Source of the DNA: a virus
IMG/VR virus record: IMGVR_UViG_3300031382_000008
Coordinates: 1 to 37,244 of that record
DNA length: 37,244 nucleotides
Direction: 5' to 3' (one strand)
The position numbers and the translations under genes are program-made. Positions 8,253-16,400 of the stretch are shown here, in pieces. Numbering within the stretch: the stretch's first letter is position 1; each line of letters starts with the position of its first letter. The notes below the pieces were generated by a model. The model was not told the DNA's origin, did no database searches, and saw nothing but the letters and a program-made list of their open reading frames with translations.

Positions 8253-8936
8253 ATGCAACAAGCAGATTTTGACCACACACTATTTGAAAGCGGCAACAAC
8301 GCAGGTGATGCCGCTTTATTAGTTAAATTTTTTATGAAAACAATGCCCGACAAAGAAGCTACACAAAAAGAGTCGCGAGCGATATTTAAAGACGTCGAAT
8401 ACGTTGATATTCGTGTTGCGGGCAACCGTAGTTCTAACGTTTGCCGACCTGCTAGACCGCATGATATTTCGCGGTTCCCTAGGCATTACGAAGCGTTTAA
8501 ACAACGTAAAGAAGTGCCGCTTGAGGGTACGCCGTTAGTTGAATGGACTTTAATTAGTCGTTCACAAGCTGAAGAACTGTCGTTTCTTAATGTTAAAACA
8601 GTTGAACAGCTAGCGGCAATGTCGGATAACTACGCGTCGCAACGTATGGGCGGGTACGATTTAAAGGCGAAAGCTCTTAGTTGGCTTGAAGCCGCTAGAG
8701 GTGCAAACTCACCATTGCAAATGGTTGAACAGATACGTGTTGCTGAAGAACGAGCAGATGCAGCGGAAGAAAAAGTGAATACTTTAGAATCTAGCTTGCA
8801 ACAATTGGAAGCGCGTTTAAACAGTATGACTACAAGCCAACCAACGGAAGAACTTTCATCGGGTGGTATTGTTGAAGAAGTAGAAATAAGTGAAGAAATA
8901 AAACCTCGTTCAAAAAGACGCGTCACTAAGGATTAA
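8253..8936 (+). CDS. Conserved phage structural-region protein with C-terminal coiled coil
   Basis: This 227-residue protein has a conserved-looking N-terminal half with PARPHDISRFPRHYEAFKQ, then GTPLVEWTLISRSQAEELSF and a TVEQLAAMSD segment. This arrangement is common in proteins encoded near the coat gene of many tailed phages. The last 80 residues form a Glu-rich coiled coil ending in a basic tail. AGGAG eight bases before ATG 8253 marks the start. The upstream in-frame start at 8205 lacks this signal and would add 16 residues. The molecular role is not known to me. A capsid or neck accessory role is an inference from position. Confidence 0.65.
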   Translation: MQQADFDHTLFESGNNAGDAALLVKFFMKTMPDKEATQKESRAIFKDVEYVDIRVAGNRSSNVCRPARPHDISRFPRHYEAFKQRKEVPLEGTPLVEWTLISRSQAEELSFLNVKTVEQLAAMSDNYASQRMGGYDLKAKALSWLEAARGANSPLQMVEQIRVAEERADAAEEKVNTLESSLQQLEARLNSMTTSQPTEELSSGGIVEEVEISEEIKPRSKRRVTKD

Positions 8937-8938
8937 AA

Positions 8939-9664
8939 ATGACAAGCCAAACTTCAGAAACAGCTAATGAAATTATTAACACGGTTGCGGCTGAAGTCGG
9001 GCTAACCCCATCGGTTGATGCGTATGCGGACGCCGATGCTAACTTTGTTCAGATGCGTTTTCTTCTAAACAGTTGTATAAAAGAGTTAGTTCGCTCTTAC
9101 AACTGGGAATTTTTAGTTAGAGAGCATCTAATTACTGTAACAGCAGGCGGCGCTAGCGAATTTGCGCTACCTTCTGATTTCATGCGAATGATTGACCAAA
9201 CAGGTTGGGAACGAACCAACCGTAATCCTTTGCAATCACTTTCCGCACAAGAATGGCAGTACCTAAAAGGGCGCGACCTTGTTTCAGAAACGGTTTACGT
9301 AAAATTTAGGATACAACAAAACAAATTCACCATTTACCCCACTCCCAGTTCTAATTTGCAGATTGCTTATGAATACATATCTAACTTATCGGTATTAAAT
9401 GCAAGCAGTGTGTTAGTTAAATCAGTAACGGAAAGTGGCGACACCCCTCAGTTCGATGCCTTCTTACTTTCGCGCATGGTAAAGGTTAAGTTTTTACAAG
9501 GTAAAGGGCTTGACTCGAGCAACGCTGAAACAGATTTAATTGAAGTTTACGAGCAAATAACCGCAGGGGATAAAACCGCGCCGATACTTAATGCCGGTCG
9601 TTGTGGTCTTGGGGTTCCGCTATTAAACTCATTCAGCACAAGCGATACAAATTTTGGCTCTTAG
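8939..9664 (+). CDS. Head-to-tail adaptor, tail tubular protein A type
   Basis: This 241-residue protein resembles short-tail adaptors such as T7 gp11 and P22 gp4 in its layout. An N-terminal helical part contains ANEIINTVAAEVGL and a LLNSCIKELVRSYNWEFL helix. A beta domain follows with FALPSDFMRMI and FTIYPTPSSN, a pattern typical of this family. The protein should sit below the portal ring and connect it to the nozzle encoded next. Its end overlaps the following TTG start by 11 bases. The assignment rests on motif pattern and gene order. Confidence 0.72.
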   Translation: MTSQTSETANEIINTVAAEVGLTPSVDAYADADANFVQMRFLLNSCIKELVRSYNWEFLVREHLITVTAGGASEFALPSDFMRMIDQTGWERTNRNPLQSLSAQEWQYLKGRDLVSETVYVKFRIQQNKFTIYPTPSSNLQIAYEYISNLSVLNASSVLVKSVTESGDTPQFDAFLLSRMVKVKFLQGKGLDSSNAETDLIEVYEQITAGDKTAPILNAGRCGLGVPLLNSFSTSDTNFGS

Positions 9665-11288
9665 ACGCAGTTCAAAGGGTAAAAAGCCCAAAGGTAGCGC
9701 CCAATCTACTTCTATGCGCGCAGCGCATGGCGGTATGGATGGGCGTGTTGGTTTAGCAGACTACAACCCTAACATCGCTGTGTACTCTTACAACCTCATA
9801 GCAGACGAATACGGTATGAAGGTTCGCGATGGTTACGGGGAGCATTGTATAGGCTTAGACTTGGGCACATCGACTCTGACAGGGGTAAAAACTTTAATAC
9901 CTTTTGAATCAGCCACAGGTATTCCGTCAGACGACCGTTTGTTTGCAGCTACTAATGAAAGTATTTGGAACGTTACAACCTATGACGACCCATCAAATGA
10001 GCTTAATTTTGCAAGCGCAGGCGGGGATTCAGGGAACGGCGTTTTTACTCAATATATTAACGATGCCGGTGCAGAGCTTACTTTTTACGCAGACCCCGAA
10101 AATGGCTTATTTACTTACACTGCTTCAACCGGTGTGTGGGCGCAGACCCCTAACTTTACAGGATTACTAGCAACTGATGTGTCCGGTATTACGGTGCATA
10201 AGCAAAGAATTTGGCTAGTTAAGAAAAATTCAGGCGACGCGTATTATTTAGAAATTGGCGCGTCTTCAGGTGCGGCGACTAAGTTTCAATTCGGTAGCAA
10301 GTTTCAGTACGGCGGCAAGCTAGTTGGTTTGTTTAACTGGACTATAGACGGCGGTACCGGAGTAGACGACTATTTAGTTGGCATAAGTTCGGCAGGCGAT
10401 GTAATACCGTATCAAGGCGAAGACCCTGAAGCTACAGGCGCTAACGTTTGGGAGCAACGCGGGGTTTACTACGTAGGTAACGTAGCAGGCGGGGCTAAAT
10501 GCGCTAGCGAATTTGGCGGTGATTTACACATACTATCCTCTTTTGGGGTTACGCCACTTTCAACACTTATAAAAGGGCTTGATGCTGCTACTACAAGCGA
10601 AGGCTTAGGAGCAAAAACAGCTTACTATCTACGTCCTGACGTTCGCAAAAACATACGCGGCGTAGGTTGGGGAGTGACATTTTTACCGTCTCAAGGGTAT
10701 GTAGTTATAGGCACGCCGGTACGCTCAAACGGCACATACATTCAGTACGCTTACGACGTTAACCGTGAAACTTTTGGTTGGTGGCGGGGCGTGCCTGCGC
10801 TGTGCTTTACTGAGTGGCAGAATACAACTTACTTCGGTACTCTGGACGGTAAAGTCTCCACGCTAAATCAAGAATTAGACGATAGGCGTATAACACCAGT
10901 AACCCCAAACAACGGATTACCAATAGAATTTTCAAACCTGTTTGCCTTTAGCCCTTTAGAGAGTAGCGGGAAGTTTAAACAGGGTGGCATGATTAGACCT
11001 GATTTTGTCTCGCAACGCCCCTTGGCTTTTCAAGCAAAATTTGCTTACGACTACGAGCTAGCTAGCTTTTCAACTTCGGTTTCTCAAAATGAAACCGAAG
11101 GTGGTTTATGGGATATTGCGGTATGGGATTTGGCTTTGTGGGGTTCACAAACAATTACTAACCGCAGCCAAGTTATAGGCGGCACGGGTATAGGTCGAAC
11201 ATTAGCGGTAGCTATACAAGGCACCGCCACATCAGAAACTTACTTAATGAGTTATGACGTTATCTGGAATACCGGTGGAATACTTTGA
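9654..11288 (+). CDS. Tail nozzle or stopper, tail tubular protein B type
   Basis: This 544-residue beta-rich protein follows the adaptor. The first 20 residues are basic (RRSSKGKKPKGS), then comes RAAHGGMDGRVGLADYNPN. That segment corresponds to the conserved start of many podovirus nozzle or stopper proteins (Gly-rich followed by L-A-D). The remainder alternates strands, turns and aromatic residues, as expected for a propeller-like tail hub. The TTG at 9654 overlaps the previous gene by 11 bases and has no clear ribosome binding site. An ATG at 9717 is possible but would cut the basic N terminus. P22 gp10-like and T7 gp12-like roles cannot be separated by eye. Confidence 0.68.
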   Translation: MALRRSSKGKKPKGSAQSTSMRAAHGGMDGRVGLADYNPNIAVYSYNLIADEYGMKVRDGYGEHCIGLDLGTSTLTGVKTLIPFESATGIPSDDRLFAATNESIWNVTTYDDPSNELNFASAGGDSGNGVFTQYINDAGAELTFYADPENGLFTYTASTGVWAQTPNFTGLLATDVSGITVHKQRIWLVKKNSGDAYYLEIGASSGAATKFQFGSKFQYGGKLVGLFNWTIDGGTGVDDYLVGISSAGDVIPYQGEDPEATGANVWEQRGVYYVGNVAGGAKCASEFGGDLHILSSFGVTPLSTLIKGLDAATTSEGLGAKTAYYLRPDVRKNIRGVGWGVTFLPSQGYVVIGTPVRSNGTYIQYAYDVNRETFGWWRGVPALCFTEWQNTTYFGTLDGKVSTLNQELDDRRITPVTPNNGLPIEFSNLFAFSPLESSGKFKQGGMIRPDFVSQRPLAFQAKFAYDYELASFSTSVSQNETEGGLWDIAVWDLALWGSQTITNRSQVIGGTGIGRTLAVAIQGTATSETYLMSYDVIWNTGGIL

Positions 11289-11713
11289 AGGTTAGCTTTA
11301 GAAAAATTAGTTGCGAAGCTGATTGGGATTGGTTTACGTGCAGAAATAACATAAAGCTGCTACCTGATATGACTAGTATATTAGCCTATAACGTAGATAC
11401 TGGGGCAATACTAGCAGGGTGTGTCATGGACACATGGACAGAAAGTAGCTGCCAGATACATTTTTGCATTGATAACCCGTTAGTTATACGGCATAAATAT
11501 TTTGAAGAGATATCAAAATTTGTATACGACACGGCAGGTAGAGTGGTTATGTTTGGTCTTGTACCCTCTGACAACAGCAAAGCTTTGGCGGTCGATAAAA
11601 AAATCGGCTTCAGAGAAGTGACAAGACTAAAGGATGCGTTTAAACTGGGTGTAGATTATGTCCTTTTAGAAATGCGTAAAGAAGATTGCAATTATTATAG
11701 TGAGGAATCCTAA
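11285..11713 (+). CDS. GNAT-like acetyltransferase fold protein
   Basis: This 142-residue protein has the strand-helix order of the GNAT fold. There are N-terminal strands, a central strand pair (SILAYNVDTGAILAGCVMD), a helix at about residues 75 to 90, and a late VMFGLVPSDNSKALAVDKKIGF. The last resembles the C-terminal helix and "x-x-x-GF" motif of GNAT proteins. The acetyl-CoA P-loop (Q/R-x-x-G-x-A) is not obvious, so activity is uncertain. Proteins of this kind are found among tail genes of several podoviruses. It starts with TTG in a TTGA overlap, with GGTGG upstream. Confidence 0.6.
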   Translation: MKVSFRKISCEADWDWFTCRNNIKLLPDMTSILAYNVDTGAILAGCVMDTWTESSCQIHFCIDNPLVIRHKYFEEISKFVYDTAGRVVMFGLVPSDNSKALAVDKKIGFREVTRLKDAFKLGVDYVLLEMRKEDCNYYSEES

Positions 11714-12273
11714 TGGGTAAGTCAGCACCAGACGCACCAGATTATACAGCGGCGGCAGAACAAACCGGAGCATCTAACAAAGAAGCAATCCGCGACCAAA
11801 CTTGGGCTAATCGCGTAGACCAATACAACCCATGGGGCAGTATTACTTTTGATACGGCGCAAGAAATGGACCCTGCTACCGGTGAAATGGTCACTAAATG
11901 GTCCCAAAATCAAGAATTAAATCCCGAAGCTCAAGCAGCGCTAGACTCGCAATTGGGCATCGACCGTGCTAAAAGTGAATTTGCTAGCCGTCTTATGGGT
12001 AAGGCAGGTAACACACTTTTGCAAGATACTGATTACAGTAAATTTCAAAGTTATGGCGGTGTACCGCAAATGACAGAACGTGAATACGGTGTACCTCAAT
12101 ACGGTAATCAAGGCGGCGGCAATCAAGGGCAGCCCATGAACCCGCCACCTCAAAACGACGTCATGCCCCCGCCTAGTGTAAACGGTATGAAGCCCCCATC
12201 ACAAAAACAACTAGAAATGAGTTTATTGCGTGGGAAAAGAAGTAATGATGTAATGCCTAAGGATTACATGTAA
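11713..12273 (+). CDS. Virion or ejection-module protein, Pro/Gln-rich
   Basis: This 186-residue protein begins MGKSAPDAPDYTAAAEQTGA and continues with NRVDQYNPWGSITF. This start is familiar from small internal virion proteins encoded before the large ejection proteins of podoviruses. The second half is disordered and rich in Pro, Gln, Gly and Asn. It shares start and stop bases with both neighbours (one-base overlaps), which suggests translation as a set. An internal virion role is inferred; no enzyme motif is present. Confidence 0.6.
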   Translation: MGKSAPDAPDYTAAAEQTGASNKEAIRDQTWANRVDQYNPWGSITFDTAQEMDPATGEMVTKWSQNQELNPEAQAALDSQLGIDRAKSEFASRLMGKAGNTLLQDTDYSKFQSYGGVPQMTEREYGVPQYGNQGGGNQGQPMNPPPQNDVMPPPSVNGMKPPSQKQLEMSLLRGKRSNDVMPKDYM

Positions 12274-14759
12274 TGGCTAAACAAACGCAAAACGGCGGGG
12301 CACCGCAGTACGGGAATCCAAGCGGGGCAAACCCGCAAACTTTTCAGTCGGGTATGATGACACCTCCGCCTAGTAACCCATCTGTTAATCCAATGGCTCA
12401 ACCAATGGATGATGGAAACGTTGGGTTTGGCACTGACATGCAAACAATGGGCGGCAGCCAAGGCAACCGTTTTGACTTTCGTATGCCTTTCAATGTGGGC
12501 GGCGCAGGCGGTTACACACCTCCAAATGGTAGCTTTGACTACTGGAATAAAACTCCGGCTGCGCCAGAACCAAACAGACCCCAAAGGCAGGCTGATTCTA
12601 GTACCTACGACGGTATAATGGATGATTTTAATGCTACCAGTAACTACCAACAACAAGATTTAAGCAACAACGGTGGTGGTACCCAACAAGGGCGTGGAGG
12701 TAATCAGCAAGCAGGCGGGTACCTACCTGAGTTAGATAACATTAACGAAGCTACAAACGGGGCTAATTCTGTTCAAGGTACCGGTAACTACAGCCAAAAT
12801 ATGGGTAGCGCAGGGAACCAAGAAGCAGGTATGTTCGGTCAATTGCAAAATCCAAACGAAGCCAGAGACGGCGGTAATTTTGATTCTCGCTTTGGTGAAT
12901 TTAATAGCACCGGTGCCCAAGACTCAAGCCGTTTTAACGATTCAAACTTTGGGCAACAAGGTAGTCAATTAAACAGTAATTTTGACCGTAACGAGTTTGG
13001 GCAAGATTCAGGCGGTGTAAACAGTCGCTTTGGGTCTGACAATTTTGGCGACAATAGCCAATTTAACGACGGCAACTTTAATGCTGACCCCCGCGTAAAT
13101 AACGAAAGATTTATGCAAGGTAGCCTTGAAAATGACAGCCGAGCGCAAAGCAGGTACAACGAAGGTGCAGCCACAGGAGGTCAAAATAACGCGTTTGACG
13201 CTGATTTAAACGATTTAAGTACCGCCCAAGAAGGGCGTTCACGCGCTGAAAATAGCATGTACGATAAGTTTGCTTCTCGCTTAGACCCTAGGTTCGAAAA
13301 CGAAGAAAAGCAAATGCAGATTGATTTGCGCAATCGTGGGTTACGTGAAGGCGACGCGGCTTATGACTCTGCTATGGACACGTTTAACCGTGATAAGACA
13401 GACGCATATCAGCAAGCTAGCCTTGACTCTGTTAACAACGCGGGTGCTGAGTCTGAGCGTGATTTTGGTATGAATTCGCAACGTAGAGAGCAATTATTTG
13501 GTGAAGACACGCAAACGTCTCAAGATGATATAAGCCGTAGAGGGTTAGATTTACAAGGGCAAGGTCAAAACTTTAATCAAACTTCGCAAGAGTCTGACGA
13601 CGAATTTAGACGCCAAGGTATGCAAATGGATGCGCGGGGTCAGATGTTTAATGAAGACCAAGCCGTTGCAAACAACGAAAGACAAAACTTTAACACCAAT
13701 CAGCAGGCGCAGAACCAAGCGTTTAACCAAACTCGGGGCATGTCAGAAGACGACAGAGCCAATGCGAAATTGGCTATGCAAGGCAATAACCAAGCATTTA
13801 ATCAACAGCAAGGTATGAATCAAGACGAATTGCAACGTGCGCAGTTTAACCAAAGCACAAAGCAACAAGCGTTTAACCAAACGCAAGGTATGTCGCAAGA
13901 TGATTTAGCCCGTAGGTCACAGGATATGCAGGCGCAAGACCAAGCATTCGCGCAACAAATAGGAATGTCACAAGACGAAATGAGCCGTATCGGTACTGAT
14001 TTGAAGTCTCGAGCGTCCGCGTTTGGTGAAAAAATGGGGTTATCTCAGGATGAAATTACCCGTTTAGGTGTTGATTTAGAAGGTCGGGCGCAAGAATTTG
14101 GCGAGCAAATGGGTATGTCACAAGACGAAATAAAGCGTCTAGGCACCGATATGCAGCGTCAAGAGTTAATTCAACGCCGTGCGGGAGCAGACCAAGACCT
14201 AGCCATCCAAGACCAAAATCTAATGATGCGTGGTGACAGCCAAAACTTTAACCAACAAATGACCCAATCGCAGTTTCAAAATCAGATGCGTCAACAGCAA
14301 ATATCTGAAGAAATGATGCGTCGTAACCAATCTTTAAATGAGCTAAACGCGTTACAGACGGGTTCACAAGTAGCGCCGCCGCAGTTTAACGGCTACAATC
14401 AAGCAGGTAACGCAGGTGGGGTGGATTACAGCGGTGCGGCGAACAGCCAGTACCAAGCAAATGTAGACCAATCCAACTTTAGACAAGGACAGTTTAATCA
14501 GGCTATGCAAGGAGGTGCAAGCATGGCAGGTATGTTCAGCGATGAACGTTTAAAGTCTGACATAAAGAAAGTAGGTCAGTATAACGGTTTCAACCTGTAC
14601 GAATGGACTTGGAACGAACTAATGCCTGAAGTGTTTAAACGCGGTAAATCAGGCTTTGGCGTATTAGCTCAAGAGATAGAAAAGTTAATGCCTAGTGCAG
14701 TCATAGAAGATGCAAGCGGGTTTAAGAAAGTTAATTACCAACAAGTATTTAAATACTAA
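12273..14759 (+). CDS. Large Gln/Asn-rich virion protein with C-terminal S74-like chaperone domain
   Basis: This 828-residue protein has three parts. Residues 1 to about 300 are disordered, with many Asn, Gln, Gly, Phe and short FG/NF-type repeats. About 300 to 640 is helical and ends in nine tandem 25-residue repeats (414 to 638). Residues 756 to 828 form a peptidase S74-like intramolecular chaperone segment. That segment shows SDERLK with S756 and K761 in the Ser-x4-Lys spacing of self-cleaving fibre chaperones, then FGVLAQEIEKLMP. This domain normally ends tail spikes, yet here it ends a protein lying among ejection-type genes and is about 25 residues shorter than the copy on the fibre. 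A role in ejection or as a tail appendage is uncertain. Confidence 0.7.
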   Translation: MAKQTQNGGAPQYGNPSGANPQTFQSGMMTPPPSNPSVNPMAQPMDDGNVGFGTDMQTMGGSQGNRFDFRMPFNVGGAGGYTPPNGSFDYWNKTPAAPEPNRPQRQADSSTYDGIMDDFNATSNYQQQDLSNNGGGTQQGRGGNQQAGGYLPELDNINEATNGANSVQGTGNYSQNMGSAGNQEAGMFGQLQNPNEARDGGNFDSRFGEFNSTGAQDSSRFNDSNFGQQGSQLNSNFDRNEFGQDSGGVNSRFGSDNFGDNSQFNDGNFNADPRVNNERFMQGSLENDSRAQSRYNEGAATGGQNNAFDADLNDLSTAQEGRSRAENSMYDKFASRLDPRFENEEKQMQIDLRNRGLREGDAAYDSAMDTFNRDKTDAYQQASLDSVNNAGAESERDFGMNSQRREQLFGEDTQTSQDDISRRGLDLQGQGQNFNQTSQESDDEFRRQGMQMDARGQMFNEDQAVANNERQNFNTNQQAQNQAFNQTRGMSEDDRANAKLAMQGNNQAFNQQQGMNQDELQRAQFNQSTKQQAFNQTQGMSQDDLARRSQDMQAQDQAFAQQIGMSQDEMSRIGTDLKSRASAFGEKMGLSQDEITRLGVDLEGRAQEFGEQMGMSQDEIKRLGTDMQRQELIQRRAGADQDLAIQDQNLMMRGDSQNFNQQMTQSQFQNQMRQQQISEEMMRRNQSLNELNALQTGSQVAPPQFNGYNQAGNAGGVDYSGAANSQYQANVDQSNFRQGQFNQAMQGGASMAGMFSDERLKSDIKKVGQYNGFNLYEWTWNELMPEVFKRGKSGFGVLAQEIEKLMPSAVIEDASGFKKVNYQQVFKY
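13512..14186 (+). repeat. Nine tandem 75-bp (25-residue) repeats
   Basis: Units start at residue 414 and recur every 25 residues with no gaps. The later units read G-M/L-S-Q-D-E/D at positions 1 to 6, with F at position 21 and Q/E near the end. The first three units have drifted most. The even 25-residue period suggests a coiled-coil or helical-repeat rod. Confidence 0.85.
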
Positions 14760-14768
14760 GGAAAAATT

Positions 14769-15236
14769 ATGCCAAATCCAATGGGACCACCAGCACAGCC
14801 AATGGGTCAACCGCAGCAGCCGCAACAGCCAATGGGTCAACAGCCAATGGGTCAACCGCAGCAGCCGCAACAGCCACAACAAGCCGGTGTTCAAGGAACT
14901 GGAATGGGTATGGGGCAAGTGATGCAGTATATCCAAAGCTTACCAGAACCAGAACGCACGCAAGCTTTAGAAGCGTTAAGCAAAAACTATGGTGGTGTAA
15001 GCGAGGGGTTAAATGAGCAGTTAGAATCTGCTAAAATGCTGCGTGATGGTGCCAGTACTGACGGCGTTCAAGCAGGTAATGTGTACGTTGCCGGAAATCC
15101 ACTTTCACACATTGCAGACGGTATGCAAAAGTACCAGAGTAGAGAAGACATTAAACGCCTTCGCGGTGAAAAAGACGATTTAAACGACCAGTATCAACAA
15201 GGTATTCGCGGCGTACAAAACGCCATGTTGGGGTAG
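14769..15236 (+). CDS. Small Pro/Gln-rich virion-module protein
   Basis: This 155-residue protein has a low-complexity N terminus of repeated PMGQ and QPQQ units (about residues 4 to 40). The folded part that follows is helical, with YIQSLPEPERTQALEALSKNYGG and a charged C-terminal helix. AAGGA nine bases upstream supports ATG 14769. At DNA level a 37-bp exact direct repeat (14795..14831 and 14840..14876) lies in the start of the gene and could change copy number by slippage. It lies between two ejection-type genes, so a virion role is likely, but the function is unknown. Confidence 0.55.
   Translation: MPNPMGPPAQPMGQPQQPQQPMGQQPMGQPQQPQQPQQAGVQGTGMGMGQVMQYIQSLPEPERTQALEALSKNYGGVSEGLNEQLESAKMLRDGASTDGVQAGNVYVAGNPLSHIADGMQKYQSREDIKRLRGEKDDLNDQYQQGIRGVQNAMLG
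14795..14876 (+). repeat. 37-bp exact direct repeat, period 45 bp
   Basis: The 37 bases from 14795 recur from 14840. Both copies encode Pro-Met-Gly-Gln-Pro-Gln-rich sequence and the offset is a multiple of three, so gain or loss of a unit keeps the frame. Confidence 0.85.
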
Positions 15237-15239
15237 AAA

Positions 15240-16400
15240 ATGAGAGCAGACGAAATTAGCGCACTTATGGGCGCTCAAAATATGCCGCAAGACGCCGAAG
15301 CAAAAGCGATGGCGCAGGCTTTACGCGGTCAATTAAACGACGCTAATTTTTTAAGCATGTCAACTATTGACCCACTTTCTAACTTCGGTCAAGCACAACG
15401 TAAAAGTACGTTAGGTACCGCTGAAAAGCGAGGTAATTTAAACAGGTCGTTAGCTAAAGAAGCCCGGGACCGTGAAATAAAATTAGCTGATTTACAAGAT
15501 AAACGCCGGTATACGGAAGAACGAGAAGTTGCCACTCGAGACGCCGAGTTTGCACAATCTGAATTGGAAGCTAAAAACCAACGCAGGCGCGGAAACAGAG
15601 AAGGTAAAACGTTTATCGACCCGCAGGGTAAAGAAGTAATGTATGACGTAGATAACCAATCAGGGCGAATATACCCGCAAGGGTCGGGGTTTGATGCAGA
15701 GCCTATAAACCCCCAAGGGCTTACCGAAAAAGAAAAGGTGGGGCGGTCAGCATACGACGGACGCAACACAGGCTATATGAAGTCCAAGGAAATACGAAGC
15801 TTTGAAGAAGCATCGGAAGATTATATGGGCAGCATGTATGCGTTTGATGCGTATAAACCAGACTTTTCAGAAAGCCAAGTACTTGGCGTAAATACTACAG
15901 GTTTACCCGCTGTTAACAGCATTGAAAATTTTGCGGCGCGAAATATACCTGCGGTTATGAATGACTCGGAAAAAGAAAAAGCCCAGTGGTGGCAAGATTA
16001 TGAATTTTTCTTCAAGTTACCTGAACGGCATAAACTATTCGGCGCAGCACTGACCGAAGGTGAAAGGAAATCGTGGGATGCGGCTAACATAACTAAATCT
16101 ATGACGCCAAAACAGGTGCAAAAAAACTTAACTATTTTGCGTTCAATAGCCCAAGAAAAAATGTCTAAAATGGCTAAAAATGTTTCTTTAAAAGGTGGTT
16201 CGCAAGAGTACATAGACAATAACTTAGACCCGTTAATGACAGAAGGCGGCGGGTATGCACCTATGGAAAGTGAAGGGTTTAGACAGGATACTAAATACGA
16301 AGTAACTGGCGATACTGTCACTGTAACAATGGCTGAACTTCAAAGTCTAGGCATATCCAGAGAAGAAGCCGAGCAAGACGGAATGAGGGTGGAAAACTAA
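15240..16400 (+). CDS. Ejection or internal virion protein
   Basis: This 386-residue protein is strongly charged and helical in its first 130 residues, including a long Arg/Glu-rich coiled coil (about 55 to 120). Its central block contains WWQDYEFFFKLPERHKLFG and LTEGERKSWDAANIT. Such Trp/Phe-rich segments followed by "aLT..E...w" are usual in DNA-ejection proteins of podoviruses. The start at 15240 follows the previous stop by three bases, with GGGG upstream. The one-base TAATG overlap with the next gene suggests co-translation. Confidence 0.65.
   Translation: MRADEISALMGAQNMPQDAEAKAMAQALRGQLNDANFLSMSTIDPLSNFGQAQRKSTLGTAEKRGNLNRSLAKEARDREIKLADLQDKRRYTEEREVATRDAEFAQSELEAKNQRRRGNREGKTFIDPQGKEVMYDVDNQSGRIYPQGSGFDAEPINPQGLTEKEKVGRSAYDGRNTGYMKSKEIRSFEEASEDYMGSMYAFDAYKPDFSESQVLGVNTTGLPAVNSIENFAARNIPAVMNDSEKEKAQWWQDYEFFFKLPERHKLFGAALTEGERKSWDAANITKSMTPKQVQKNLTILRSIAQEKMSKMAKNVSLKGGSQEYIDNNLDPLMTEGGGYAPMESEGFRQDTKYEVTGDTVTVTMAELQSLGISREEAEQDGMRVEN

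Noticed and set aside
12264-12656. 130-residue open frame opposite the Gln/Asn-rich virion protein
   Set aside because: It lies fully inside a well-supported gene on the other strand, has atypical composition and no ribosome binding site.
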